NCBI GenBank assembly: GCA_900548695.1
Contig: URLC01000002.1
Location: 1 to 64,000 of the forward strand
Direction: 5' to 3'
Length of the DNA stretch: 64,000 bases
Source: an uncultured Mycoplasmatota bacterium
GTDB taxonomy: Bacteria; Bacillota_I; Bacilli_A; RF39; UBA660
Part shown: piece after piece, positions 1 to 8,102 of the stretch
Position numbering within the stretch: the first letter of the stretch is position 1
How the letters are laid out: each line of letters begins with the position of its first letter
Translations under genes and position numbers: made by a program
Notes under the pieces: generated by a model
Database searches by the model: none
Seen by the model: only the letters and a program-made list of their open reading frames with translations
What the model was told of the DNA's origin: nothing

Positions 1-218
1 ATACAGTAAGCGTCCTCGCCCTCAACGGTCAAATGTCCCTCATTAAAGGTAGAACTAATCGAACCATCATTCATTACTTTTTCAACAATACCGACACGCT
101 CTGCACTTTCCGTCCAGTATTGCTTACTTTCTGCATGAACGGGTGTAGTCGGTAAAGCAGTAACGACAGTCGCAAGAGCTAAGAAGCCCGTACACAATCG
201 TTTTAACATCTTTGTCAT
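1..218 (-). CDS. Secreted surface protein of a conjugative element, N-terminal part only
   Basis: The gene runs off the left edge. The 72 visible residues start with MTKMLKRLCTGFLALATVV, a basic N-region and hydrophobic core ending at a likely signal peptidase site (PVHA|ES), followed by a soluble segment with the phrase YWTESAERVGIVEKV. I recall similar starts in the large SrtB-anchored, collagen-adhesin-like (SpaA-type) proteins carried by Tn1549-like elements of gut Firmicutes, but too little is present to prove it. A strong Shine-Dalgarno (AAAGGAG) precedes the ATG. Codon use and G+C differ from the rest of the window, consistent with horizontal acquisition. Confidence 0.6.
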   Translation of the reverse strand, partial: MTKMLKRLCTGFLALATVVTALPTTPVHAESKQYWTESAERVGIVEKVMNDGSISSTFNEGHLTVEGEDAYC

Positions 219-253
219 AAATCTAATGCTCCTTTCATTTTGGGTAATAAAAT

Positions 254-308
254 AGCCGTCCAATAAGAACGGCTGGAAATAGAAAAGGAACGTCATGTTA
301 GGCGTTCC
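254..308. other. Two adjacent hairpins in the leader of the element gene
   Basis: AGCCGT (254-259) pairs with ACGGCT (269-274), and GGAACG (287-292) pairs with CGTTCC (303-308). Read on the minus strand they lie upstream of the surface-protein gene starting at 218; the first is followed by an AT-rich run (ATTTTATT), so it could end transcription entering from the chromosome or act as a leader structure. Function is inferred only. Confidence 0.4.
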
Positions 309-408
309 ATAGTCTATAAGATATTCAATTTTTTCTTGTTTCAATACTGATGTGCTGTACCATATCTTTGCATATCTAGGAAAACTTGCGTATCAAGGCT
401 CATTCGTT

Positions 409-430
409 AGTAGTAAATAAGTAGTAAATT
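409..430 (+). repeat. Paired 11-bp direct repeat resembling Tn916 integrase DR2 arm sites
   Basis: Two copies of AGTAGTAAAT(A/T) start 11 bp apart (409 and 420), one helical turn. The core matches, from memory, the TAGTAAAT site recognised by the N-terminal arm-binding domain of Tn916 integrase. They lie about 60-70 bp from the inferred chromosome junction, as arm sites do. Confidence 0.55.
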
Positions 431-482
431 GATGTGTTTGTTTCCTTGAAAATGCTGATAGATACTGTGTTTTAGCGGATAA

Positions 483-1625
483 TCAGATTTTTATTGTGTT
501 TTTAAATATATAATCATTCATAATACTATATTTATTATCTAAATTTTTGATTAAATTAATTCTTCTTCGTTCTTTTATTTTTTCTAATAATGGAGTTATT
601 ACATTCTCATCTTTTAGACTAGTCATTACTTCTTTTATTTTTTCTTCGGCAAGATTTTTATTTTTAGGATTAATATAGACGGTTATTTTAAATAATCCAT
701 AATTTGGATAAAAGTTTACTTCAGAAGAATAGATTAAGTTATATTCATCTCTTAATTTTTTATTTAATAGTTTAGAAGATAATGAAGTTAATAGGTTGTA
801 AATTATACTTAATAAAATGTTATCTTCTTGTTTCATGTTTTTAACTTTATAGATAAGAGAAAGTGCAGAATCTTTAAATTCTTTTTCTTCTATTATTTTT
901 TGTGGTTCTTTTCTATGTGGTTGAAGATAATGAATATAGTCTGTTGTTAATGATTGTTTTTCTTTTTTTTCTTTTATAAAATAATTTTTTATTAATGAAG
1001 TTATTTCTTGTTCATTAATATTTCCCATGATGAAGATAATAGGAGTATTATTTACAATTTTTTCTTTCCAATAATTGTATAAGTTTTGGGATGTTACTTC
1101 ATCTATTTGGGATTGATCATCTATTAAACTTCTAGAAAAAATGCCTTCATTATCTATTAGTTTTGCTGTTTTATGATTGAGGTAAGATTTAAATGATTTT
1201 TGACTATTTTTAATTTTCAATTTTAAATTTTCTTTTTCTCTTTTTAATTCAAAATCATCAAAACCTAGATTTTCAATTTTAGGATGATAAATTGCTTCAT
1301 ATAATAATTTTATCTGTTCTTCTAATATGTTTTCCTTTAATGTTTTTTTGTCCGGAATTTCTAAATGAAAGTTAAAAGCAGAAGTGGTTCCTATTGTTAA
1401 TTGTCTAGTACTATATGATAAAATGTAATTTTCTTTTAGCGCTTTTTGAAAATCTTCTTCTGTGGGGTATTTTTCAGTCATGTAGGCTAACATTGCTGGT
1501 AGTAATTTTTGTTTAGCTAAATCTTTTTCGTTTTCTTGATAAGGATAGATTACATTAATCAAAATTGTTTGAAAATTTTCGTTTTTAATAAATATGGGAT
1601 TTGTTTGTATAGTTAATGTTTTCAT
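483..1625 (-). pseudogene. M16-family peptidase-like protein (YmfF type), C-terminus truncated by element insertion
   Basis: Encodes about 380 residues resembling the non-catalytic member of the paired M16 peptidases (YmfF/YmfH) found downstream of many Firmicute operons. There is no HxxEH zinc motif. The phrase KLRDEYNLIYS and the C-terminal NLDNKYSIMNDYIF are typical of the family. After YIF the family sequence stops and six unrelated residues lead to a stop right at the transposon boundary, so roughly 40 residues of the usual ~425 are missing. ATG at 1625 is chosen over the upstream GTG because AAGGAAGGTG precedes it. The YmfH partner is not in the window and may lie beyond the element. 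Function is probably impaired. Confidence 0.6.
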
Positions 1626-1695
1626 ATGCACCTTCCTTTTGTTTTTATTTTATTATATTTTCATTTTTTTTGTTATAATAAAGTTAGGTGATGAT

Positions 1696-2097
1696 ATGAA
1701 AGTAATTACAATAAAACAACCTTTTGCCACTTTGATAGCTGAAGGTTTAAAAAGATATGAATTTCGTACTTGGAAAACTAAGTATAGAGGTGATGTTTTT
1801 ATTCATGCTGGCAAAAATGTAGATAAGAAAGCTATGGATAAGTTTAAACATTTGGGTCTTGATTATCCAACTGGCTGTATTATCGCGAAAGCAACTATAA
1901 GTGACTGTGTTTATATTGATAATGATATGAAACAGAAACTAAATGAAGAAGATTCTCTTATTTATTCTGGTGTAGTTAAAGATTCTGATTGGACAGGATA
2001 TGGATTTAAACTGGATAATATTGAAAAAGTAGAACATGTTTATATCACCGGAAAACTTGGATTATGGAATTATCCGTATGAAAAAGTATATAAATAA
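1696..2097 (+). CDS. ASCH-domain protein
   Basis: A 133-aa cytosolic protein made almost entirely of one ASCH domain, a PUA-like beta-barrel that binds RNA or modified nucleotides. The start MKVITIKQPFATLIAEG and the following YEFRTWKTKYRG and FIHAGK strings are the typical substrate-cleft elements. ASCH proteins have been linked to RNA handling, and one (YqfB) to N4-acetylcytidine amidohydrolysis; which applies here cannot be told. An upstream extension in frame is rejected: AGGTGAT sits just before ATG 1696. It is transcribed away from the truncated M16 gene; a TATAAT at 1674-1679 could be the -10 element. Confidence 0.75.
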   Translation: MKVITIKQPFATLIAEGLKRYEFRTWKTKYRGDVFIHAGKNVDKKAMDKFKHLGLDYPTGCIIAKATISDCVYIDNDMKQKLNEEDSLIYSGVVKDSDWTGYGFKLDNIEKVEHVYITGKLGLWNYPYEKVYK

Positions 2098-2125
2098 TGT
2101 TATTAATAATAACGGAGGGATTTTT

Positions 2126-2647
2126 ATGAATGAATTTGATGATTTTAGTAATGTAATTGATAATGTAAGTGTTGAAAGAAAAAAGAATATATTTAAAATA
2201 AATCAATTAAAACTTGAACATTTTCATTGGAATTTTGGAGAGTTAGATGTTGGTATGCCTATAACTACTAGTATTGAACTGACTTGTAATTACAGTTTTG
2301 AAAAAGAAAAGTTAGAATGGAAAAAAATAATTTCTCATACATATTTAAGTTTAAAAAAAGATAAAAAATATACTACTGATAAATATGAGGAAGAAATAGA
2401 TAATCCTGATGAATTACTTAAGAAAATTGAAAATTATGATTTAAGAGAATTAAAAAATAATTATTTTACTGAAGAAAATCCAGAAAGATTTACTCATTGG
2501 GAATTAACATATAATCATTATTTTAAAATTGTAGGAACATATGATCAGAGTATTTTTGAATTTGAAAAAATAAGTGAACTATTACAATTCAAAATGATAA
2601 TCAATCAAGAAATAAGAAAAATTCAAGCAAAGTTTTGTATTAAGTAA
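2126..2647 (+). CDS. Uncharacterised 173-aa cytosolic protein
   Basis: No family recognised. The protein has no signal peptide or membrane segment and is rich in Lys, Glu and aromatic residues; FHWNFGELDVGMPITTSIEL and the FTHWELTYNHYFKIVGTYD stretch suggest an alternating beta-strand fold. The start at 2126 follows a clean GGAGGG site; a longer in-frame ORF overlapping the ASCH gene is discarded. It sits 28 bp after the ASCH gene and 18 bp before the next gene, so the three are probably one transcript ending at the terminator near 4178. Confidence 0.6.
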   Translation: MNEFDDFSNVIDNVSVERKKNIFKINQLKLEHFHWNFGELDVGMPITTSIELTCNYSFEKEKLEWKKIISHTYLSLKKDKKYTTDKYEEEIDNPDELLKKIENYDLRELKNNYFTEENPERFTHWELTYNHYFKIVGTYDQSIFEFEKISELLQFKMIINQEIRKIQAKFCIK

Positions 2648-2665
2648 TAATAATTGGAGGTAAAA

Positions 2666-4168
2666 ATGGAATTAATGGAATTATATGATCAAATTCGTAA
2701 TCCTATTGATGATCCTAATGTAATTCAAAAGTTGGTAAATGCCTATGCAAATAGTTCCAACGGGTTGGGTGGTTATTATGGGCAGTTAACTAAAACTGTG
2801 CAAAAAGAATATACTCAAGGACGATATTATTGTGAAGATGCTGATAGGTTTTATGCAATGTTATTTAATAAGTGGAAAAATAGTATTACGTCTATGACTA
2901 GAAACGAATTTTTAGAATTATATAAACAAGGAAGTTATGGAAAAGATTTTATAAAAATGAGAAACTACTTAATAAGTATTCCTGATGTTTCTACTAGAAA
3001 AGAAGCTGATGAAATTTTTTATGGTAGTAAAGGGGATAAAGCTTTAGAAGATGCCTTAGAAAAATACAGTTGGAAATCTTTTGGTGCTGATAGTGGTTGG
3101 ATTCATGTTTGTTCTAGATATTTAACTGCAAAAAAAGATCCATATCCTAATGTTGAACATAGATTATATTTGAATACTGAGTCATTAGATACGTATAAAA
3201 TGACTACGTGTTTAGTTGAAAAATGTGATGAGCATCATTTACCATATTATTTTAAATTTGATCAATTTGCAAATAGAGATGATACCATTGTAATATATTC
3301 ATCAACTGAAAGTTTAACTAAATATATAGAAATATTACAAGAAATAAAAAGAGAGCATCCTGACTTAGTTTCTAGAGTTAAGGAGCCCCCTGTTCTTACT
3401 GGGAAAATCGATGGTTGGATTGGGTATGGCTCAGAACCAGCTACAACCCCTGATGGAAAAAGACACTCTTTCAATGAAATCAGAGCGAAAGTTCTTGAGA
3501 GTTCAATTGAAAAAGTAACAAAGCAATGGATCAGTGATCATCGTAATCTTCAAATAAGTTATCATGGTCGTCGTGTAAGTTTTCAAGATTATATAGCAAG
3601 TAAATCAACTGAAAAGAAAATTAGTGATTGTAAAGATTTCTATTTATATTGTGAAGAAAATGATAAAAAAATTGCGAAAAAAAATGGAACTGTTTATAAT
3701 CCATCTACTGTAAATGATAGATTGGGGTATACCTTGGAGGATGTTGACTCTTTTCCATTTAAGCAAGGTATGTATAATATTTTGAGAGCTGGTATTATGG
3801 GGGCATTACCTAAAGTTTGTAGTGGTAGTTATAAAGATATGGACACAATAATTATGAATGTTAGAAATGGTAAACAAATCACATTTAATGGTTATGATTT
3901 AGAAATTGTTACTCAACAAATATCATTAGAAATTGCAAAACATGATTCTAATTTTATGAAGGGGATTCAAACGGAAATTAAAAATAACTCAAAACAATAT
4001 GGAATTGATCGTAATAAGATTTGTTTTGATACAAAAGCAAGAGAAAAAATAGAAACTATAGCGGCTCAACGAGAAAGTCAAAAGCAGCAAGAAGATTTGA
4101 TGGAAATGATAAGTCAAACAAATGATGTGAATAGTCAATATAGTAATCATACAAAGATTGGTATATAA
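2666..4168 (+). CDS. Uncharacterised 501-aa protein, possible HopA1-like fold
   Basis: A long soluble protein with no signal or membrane segment. The central part (about residues 165-275) has the order: strand RLYLNTES, helix, LPYYFKFDQFANRDDTIVIYSS, helix, PPVLTGKIDGWIGYGSEP, then HSFNEIRAKV. This resembles the layout of HopA1-family proteins (effector and lanthipeptide-associated), in which a substrate-like Lys/Arg cleft is followed by a 'P.LT.....G.G' loop and an 'SF...R' helix. That is a visual impression, not a proven match. The C-terminus is helical and Gln/Glu-rich. ATG 2666 follows GGAGG; a TTG four codons upstream overlaps that site and is rejected. A terminator follows directly. Confidence 0.5.
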   Translation: MELMELYDQIRNPIDDPNVIQKLVNAYANSSNGLGGYYGQLTKTVQKEYTQGRYYCEDADRFYAMLFNKWKNSITSMTRNEFLELYKQGSYGKDFIKMRNYLISIPDVSTRKEADEIFYGSKGDKALEDALEKYSWKSFGADSGWIHVCSRYLTAKKDPYPNVEHRLYLNTESLDTYKMTTCLVEKCDEHHLPYYFKFDQFANRDDTIVIYSSTESLTKYIEILQEIKREHPDLVSRVKEPPVLTGKIDGWIGYGSEPATTPDGKRHSFNEIRAKVLESSIEKVTKQWISDHRNLQISYHGRRVSFQDYIASKSTEKKISDCKDFYLYCEENDKKIAKKNGTVYNPSTVNDRLGYTLEDVDSFPFKQGMYNILRAGIMGALPKVCSGSYKDMDTIIMNVRNGKQITFNGYDLEIVTQQISLEIAKHDSNFMKGIQTEIKNNSKQYGIDRNKICFDTKAREKIETIAAQRESQKQQEDLMEMISQTNDVNSQYSNHTKIGI

Positions 4169-4177
4169 TTTTTAATT

Positions 4178-4203
4178 AAAACACTATGTTGGTGTTTTTT
4201 TTG
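4178..4203 (+). terminator. Rho-independent terminator of the 1.7-4.2 kb operon
   Basis: AAAACAC (4178-4184) pairs with GTGTTTT (4192-4198) and continues into an uninterrupted T run. It lies 10 bp after the stop codon of the preceding gene. Confidence 0.8.
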
Positions 4204-4276
4204 TTTTTAAATCTAATTATTTCTTTTAAATGCTATTTTTATGAAACTTCCAAGTTTGATACGTTGGGTTCGATAA

Positions 4277-4305
4277 ATAAAAAACTAACTCATTTTGAGT
4301 TAGTT
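4277..4305 (-). terminator. Second hairpin terminator downstream of tRNA-Gly
   Basis: A perfect 10-bp stem, AACTAACTCA (4283-4292) with TGAGTTAGTT (4296-4305), followed on the minus strand by TTTTTTA. It lies behind the primary tRNA terminator and also separates the convergent transcripts. Confidence 0.65.
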
Positions 4306-4310
4306 GTATT

Positions 4311-4334
4311 AAAAAAGCTCGAAAAAATTCGAGC
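4311..4334 (-). terminator. Terminator of tRNA-Gly
   Basis: On the minus strand GCTCGAA pairs with TTCGAGC (arms 4328-4334 and 4317-4323) and is followed by six T residues (4311-4316). It is placed 12 bp after the tRNA 3' end. Confidence 0.8.
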
Positions 4335-4345
4335 GTACTTTCTTA

Positions 4346-4419
4346 TGGAGCGGATGATGGGAATCGAACCCACGTAGTCAGCTTGGAAGGCTGAGGTTCT
4401 ACCATTAAACTACATCCGC
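4346..4419 (-). tRNA. tRNA-Gly (anticodon TCC)
   Basis: Minus-strand cloverleaf with 7-bp acceptor GCGGATG/CATCCGC, D arm GTTTAATGGTAGAAC, anticodon stem TCAGC/GCTGA around CTTCCAA (anticodon TCC), T arm with TTCGATT loop, discriminator T and an encoded CCA (revcomp of 4346-4348). It is a stand-alone gene with its own promoter and terminator. Confidence 0.95.
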
Positions 4420-4438
4420 AAATCAATTGACATTTACA

Positions 4439-4466
4439 ATTATACCAAAACTATGGAAGAAGTCAA
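4439..4466 (-). promoter_or_regulatory. Promoter of tRNA-Gly
   Basis: On the minus strand TTGACT (4461-4466) and TATAAT (4439-4444) are separated by 16 bp. The predicted start lies about 10-15 bp upstream of the mature 5' end. Confidence 0.75.
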
Positions 4467-4545
4467 CACTTTTTTTTAAATTTATTAAAAAAATCCTTTC
4501 TTGGCATTTTTCTTTCTTTATTATATACTATTATTAGGTGATAAT

Positions 4546-5235
4546 ATGAAGGCTTTAGCAAGTGATTTTGATCTTACTTTGTATGTCGATGATATGGAAG
4601 TAGTTAAAAAAAATATAGAAGCTATCTCAAAATTTATGAAAATGGGTAATTTATTTTGTATTGTTACAGGTAGAAATTATTCTGATATTAAATTGTTACT
4701 TAATCAATATCATATTCCATATCATTATTTAATTTGTCAGGATGGGGCTAAAATTTTTGATTCTATGGATTATTGTTTTTCCACAGTTTATTTAAGTAGG
4801 GACAAAATTGAGAAAGTTCTTGAAGTTATTAAAAAATATTCTTTTCACTTTTATTTAGATGATGGGTATAATAAAACTAGTAATATTGATGATTGTGTAA
4901 AGGTTGTTGTATCTATAGAAAATCAGTTGAGGGAAGCAGAAAGTTTAGTAGAAGAGTTAAGAGGGGTTATGGGTATTTATGTTTATATTAGTAGGGAACA
5001 TGTAAATATTACAGATATTTCTGTTAATAAGCATATTGCTTTGGAAAAAATGTTAGAGCATGCAGGGTTAAATAAGTCTTCATTATATACTATTGGTGAT
5101 AATATTAATGATTTAGAAATGTTAACTCATTTTAAGGGGGCAATTATGAAAGAACATGCTCCAATATTAAATGGGTTAAATTATTTGGAATATGAACATC
5201 TATATGATTATATTGAGGAATTAGGTAAAAACTAA
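4546..5235 (+). CDS. Cof-type HAD phosphatase
   Basis: A 229-aa soluble hydrolase of the HAD superfamily, Cof/YbiV-like subfamily, acting on a small phosphorylated metabolite that cannot be named from sequence. Motif I is DFDLT (residues about 7-11, both catalytic Asp present), motif II is the Thr in IVTGRN, and motif IV is GDNINDLEML near residue 185; the C2-type cap lies between. The start is ATG 4546 after AGGTGAT; an in-frame TTG 45 bp upstream would add a spurious hydrophobic leader. It precedes dedA by 36 bp, likely one transcript. Confidence 0.8.
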   Translation: MKALASDFDLTLYVDDMEVVKKNIEAISKFMKMGNLFCIVTGRNYSDIKLLLNQYHIPYHYLICQDGAKIFDSMDYCFSTVYLSRDKIEKVLEVIKKYSFHFYLDDGYNKTSNIDDCVKVVVSIENQLREAESLVEELRGVMGIYVYISREHVNITDISVNKHIALEKMLEHAGLNKSSLYTIGDNINDLEMLTHFKGAIMKEHAPILNGLNYLEYEHLYDYIEELGKN

Positions 5236-5271
5236 TTCCTTTTTTTCATATAATTTATTGGGTGATACTCT

Positions 5272-5868
5272 TTGGGTGATTTTGTTTTTTCTTTAATTGA
5301 TACTTTTGGATATTTTGGAATGTTTTTAGGAATGGTTTTAGAAGCCGTTATTATTGTTATTCCTAGTGAGGCAATTTTAGCCACGGGTGGTATTTTAGCT
5401 AGTCGTGGAATTTTTTCTTTTTGGGGGGCATTTCTCATTGGGCTTGTTGGTAGTGTTTTTTGTGCTATTGTAATTTATTTTATGGGATACTTTGGTGGAA
5501 GAAGTTTTATTCGTAAATTTGGAAGGTATTTTTTTATGAAAGAAGAAGATCTTGAAAAGAGTGATTCTTGGTTTTTAAAATATGGAATGTTGGGAGCTAT
5601 GATAGGGAGAAATTTTCCTATTATCAGAACTTTGATTTCCTTACCAATTGGGATTATGCGAATGCCTTTTTTTAAATTTATAATTTATACTATTATTGGT
5701 TCTATTCCTTGGACATTTTTGTTTGTTTATTTAGGTTTTGCTTTAGGAAATAGTTGGATTTTAGTTAGTACTAAAATTTCATGGTTAAAATTACCTATAA
5801 AAATTTTATTGTTTTTTTTGATTTGTTATTATTTTGTTAAAAAAATTTATAAACATTTTAAGAAATAA
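5272..5868 (+). CDS. DedA/VTT-family membrane protein
   Basis: A 198-aa integral membrane protein of the DedA (SNARE-associated/VTT) family, thought to move undecaprenyl phosphate or phospholipid between leaflets. Features seen: the N-terminal reentrant segment with FGMFLGMVLEAVIIVIPSEA (the conserved E.....PSE motif), G-rich AIVIYFMGYFGGR, and the family block GRNFPIIRTLISLPIGIMRM where the Arg and Pro are normally essential. The start is TTG at 5272 with GGGTGAT 6 bp upstream; no ATG gives a full-length domain. A short basic tail follows the last helix. Confidence 0.85.
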   Translation: MGDFVFSLIDTFGYFGMFLGMVLEAVIIVIPSEAILATGGILASRGIFSFWGAFLIGLVGSVFCAIVIYFMGYFGGRSFIRKFGRYFFMKEEDLEKSDSWFLKYGMLGAMIGRNFPIIRTLISLPIGIMRMPFFKFIIYTIIGSIPWTFLFVYLGFALGNSWILVSTKISWLKLPIKILLFFLICYYFVKKIYKHFKK

Positions 5869-5885
5869 TTTTTTGATTTACTTTG

Positions 5886-5916
5886 TTGTTTTTTAGTGAT
5901 ACAATTTAGATATAAT
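5886..5916 (+). promoter_or_regulatory. Candidate promoter of the arginine ABC-arc region
   Basis: TATAAT at 5911-5916 is a consensus -10 element; the best -35 match is TTGTTT at 5886 with a rather long 19-bp gap. It sits 26 bp before the lipoprotein gene. No ArgR-type operator was confidently recognised. Confidence 0.4.
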
Positions 5917-5941
5917 AGGGTAAAGATAGTGGGTATAGTGT

Positions 5942-6679
5942 ATGAAGAAGATTAAGGTTTTAATGTTGGCTTTTGTAGTGATTGTAGGTTTTATTTTGAT
6001 GTCTGGTTGTGGATTAAACAGTAACAATCAACTAGTTTTAGCAACTGAAGCAGGATTTGCTCCTTACGAGTTTTATCAAGATGGAGAAATTGTTGGGGTG
6101 GATATTGATATTGCAAAAGAAATAGCTAAGAGGCTTGGTAAAGAGTTAGTCATTAAAGATGTATCGTTTGATTTTTTGATTAATGAAGTAAAAAGTGGCA
6201 AGGCAGATTTTGCAGCTGCAGGTATTAGTATTACAGATGAGAGAAAAAAACAAGTTGATTTTACTGATGAATATACTGTTTCTAATCAGGTTGTAGTTGT
6301 TAGAAGTGATAGTAAACTTTCTAATTTTAATGAACTTAGTAATAAACGGATAGCTGTACAACTTGGAACAGTTGCGGATTTATATGTTAGTGATAATTAT
6401 CCTAATGCTACTTTAGTACAACATAAAAAGTATTTATCTGCTGTAGAAGATGTTAAGGCTAATAAAGTAGATTGTTTAATTATGGATGAAATTCCTGCTA
6501 AAAATATTGTTTTACAAAATGATAAGTTAAAGATTATGGATGGAATTTTATTTCAGGATCGTTATGGGATGATTGTAAAAAAAGGTAATGATGAGTTAAG
6601 AAAACAAATCAATACGGTTTTAGAAGAAATGGTTTTAGATGGTACCATCGACAAATTAGTACTTAAATATTCTAAATGA
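5942..6679 (+). CDS. Amino-acid ABC transporter, substrate-binding lipoprotein (probably arginine)
   Basis: A 245-aa family-3 (GlnH/ArtP-like) solute-binding protein. The signal peptide ends in the lipobox LMSGC, so Cys23 would be lipidated and the protein tethered outside the membrane. The mature part begins LVLATEAGFAPYEF, followed by GVDIDIAKEIAKRLGKEL and FAAAGISITDERKKQVDFTDEY, the binding-site signature of the polar amino-acid group. The permease and ATPase follow at once and then the arginine deiminase genes, so arginine is the likely ligand; that is inference from context. The Shine-Dalgarno is weak. Confidence 0.85.
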   Translation: MKKIKVLMLAFVVIVGFILMSGCGLNSNNQLVLATEAGFAPYEFYQDGEIVGVDIDIAKEIAKRLGKELVIKDVSFDFLINEVKSGKADFAAAGISITDERKKQVDFTDEYTVSNQVVVVRSDSKLSNFNELSNKRIAVQLGTVADLYVSDNYPNATLVQHKKYLSAVEDVKANKVDCLIMDEIPAKNIVLQNDKLKIMDGILFQDRYGMIVKKGNDELRKQINTVLEEMVLDGTIDKLVLKYSK

Positions 6680-6692
6680 TGAGGTAAATATA

Positions 6693-7385
6693 ATGAATGG
6701 TTTATGGGATTCTTTTTATCAAACTTTTATATTTGAAGATAGGTATTTATATTTTCTAGAGGGAATAAAATATACTTTAATTATTGCTTTTTTTTCGATT
6801 GTTTTAGGTCTTTTTTTGGGGATTCTTGTTTCTATTATTCGAGACTTTCATAATCAGACCGGTAAACTTTCTTTGTTTCGTAAACTATGTGATGTTTATG
6901 TTTATGTAATTAGAGGAACACCGACTTTACTGCAGTTAATGGTTTTATATTATATTGTTTTTAAAACATCCACTTTATCGCCTATTATTGTTGGAATTTT
7001 AACTTTTGGAATTAATTCTGGGGCATATGTTGCAGAGATTTTTAGAGCTGGTTATGATGGTATTGATAAAGGACAAAGAGAAGCTGCTAAAACGTTGGGT
7101 CTTAGCTATCGAAAAATGATGAGACATATTATTTTTCCACAGGCTTTAGCTAAGATATTTCCTGCTTTAGGTAATGAAATTATTACATTGGTTAAAGAGA
7201 CGTCTATTGCGGGTTATGTTGGAATTATAGAATTAATAAAAGCTGCTGATATTATTTCTTCTAGAACTTATGATTATTTCTTTCCTTTGATAGTTGCGGC
7301 TATGATTTATTTGTTTTTAACTTTTATATTATCTAAAGTTATGAGTTTTGGAGAAAGGAAATTAAATCATGTTGTATCAGGTTAA
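6693..7385 (+). CDS. Amino-acid ABC transporter permease (HisM/GlnP type)
   Basis: A 230-aa inner-membrane permease with about five helices. The EAA loop that docks with the ATPase is visible as GQREAAKTLGLSYRKMMRHII (about residues 128-148), and VRGTPTLLQLMVLYY is the standard signature of polar amino-acid importers. A single permease gene implies a homodimer. It begins 14 bp after the binding-protein gene and its 3' end overlaps the ATPase start by 17 bp, indicating translational coupling. Confidence 0.9.
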   Translation: MNGLWDSFYQTFIFEDRYLYFLEGIKYTLIIAFFSIVLGLFLGILVSIIRDFHNQTGKLSLFRKLCDVYVYVIRGTPTLLQLMVLYYIVFKTSTLSPIIVGILTFGINSGAYVAEIFRAGYDGIDKGQREAAKTLGLSYRKMMRHIIFPQALAKIFPALGNEIITLVKETSIAGYVGIIELIKAADIISSRTYDYFFPLIVAAMIYLFLTFILSKVMSFGERKLNHVVSG

Positions 7386-8088
7386 AAAATTATTTAAAAA
7401 ATTCGATGGTAATATGGTTTTAAATAATATTAATTTAGAAATAAAAGAAAATGAAAAAATTGTTATTATTGGACCTTCTGGTAGTGGAAAAAGTACATTA
7501 TTACGGTGTTTAAATTTATTAGAAAAGCCTACTACTGGTACTATTTATTATCATGGAAAAAAACTTCATGATAAGTTATATCAAACTATTCAGGGTAAAA
7601 TTGGAATGGTATTTCAAAATTTTCAGTTATTTGATAATTTGACAGTGATTGAAAATTTAACCTTGGTTCCAGTTTTAAATAAATTAATGTCTAAAGATAA
7701 GGCAATCGAGGAGGCAAGAAAGTATTTAAGACAGATTCATCTAGAAGATAAAGAAAATAGTTATCCAAGAGATTTATCAGGTGGACAAAAGCAACGTGTA
7801 GCGATTGTTAGAAGTCTAATGGTAAATCCTGAGGTTATATTATTTGATGAACCTACTAGTGCTTTGGATCCAGAAATGATTGGCGAAGTTCTTTCATTAA
7901 TATTGGAGGTGAGTAAGAAAAAAATTACGATGATTGTAGTAACGCATGAGTTAAATTTTGCTCAAGAATTTGCAACTCGGGTTATTTTCATGGATCATGG
8001 GAAAATTGTGGAAGAAGGCACAAAAGAGCAAATATTTAAACATCCCAAAACAATGAGATTACAACAATTTTTAAGTAATATTCAATAA
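7369..8088 (+). CDS. Amino-acid ABC transporter ATPase (GlnQ/ArtM type)
   Basis: A 239-aa nucleotide-binding subunit. Walker A is GPSGSGKST (about residues 36-44), Q-loop VFQNFQLF, signature LSGGQKQR, Walker B VILFDEP and switch His in VVTHEL, all intact. It powers the importer formed with the two preceding genes. The stop codon is followed immediately by the Shine-Dalgarno of arcA, so transport and arginine catabolism appear to be a single transcription unit. Confidence 0.92.
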   Translation: MLYQVKKLFKKFDGNMVLNNINLEIKENEKIVIIGPSGSGKSTLLRCLNLLEKPTTGTIYYHGKKLHDKLYQTIQGKIGMVFQNFQLFDNLTVIENLTLVPVLNKLMSKDKAIEEARKYLRQIHLEDKENSYPRDLSGGQKQRVAIVRSLMVNPEVILFDEPTSALDPEMIGEVLSLILEVSKKKITMIVVTHELNFAQEFATRVIFMDHGKIVEEGTKEQIFKHPKTMRLQQFLSNIQ

Positions 8089-8102
8089 TGGAGGTAGAAA
8101 GA

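Larger units (their letters stand above)
1..495. mobile_element. Terminal segment of a Tn916/Tn1549-like conjugative transposon
   Basis: The first ~480 bases are clearly richer in G+C than the rest of the window and hold the 5' part of a secreted-protein gene typical of clostridial conjugative elements, hairpins, and two direct TAGTAAAT repeats like the arm sites bound by the Tn916 integrase N-terminal domain. At about 480-500 the composition drops abruptly and an M16 peptidase gene is cut short. The exact junction is uncertain; it most likely lies in the AT-rich stretch around 483-500, which would suit the AT-rich target preference of Tn916-type integrases. Only one end is visible; the rest lies upstream of the window. 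An assembly join cannot be excluded from sequence alone. Confidence 0.6.

Noticed and set aside
4186..4377. Small 63-aa ORF between the 2.7-kb gene and the tRNA.
   Set aside because: It spans two terminator hairpins and the tRNA-Gly 3' end, and has no RBS.
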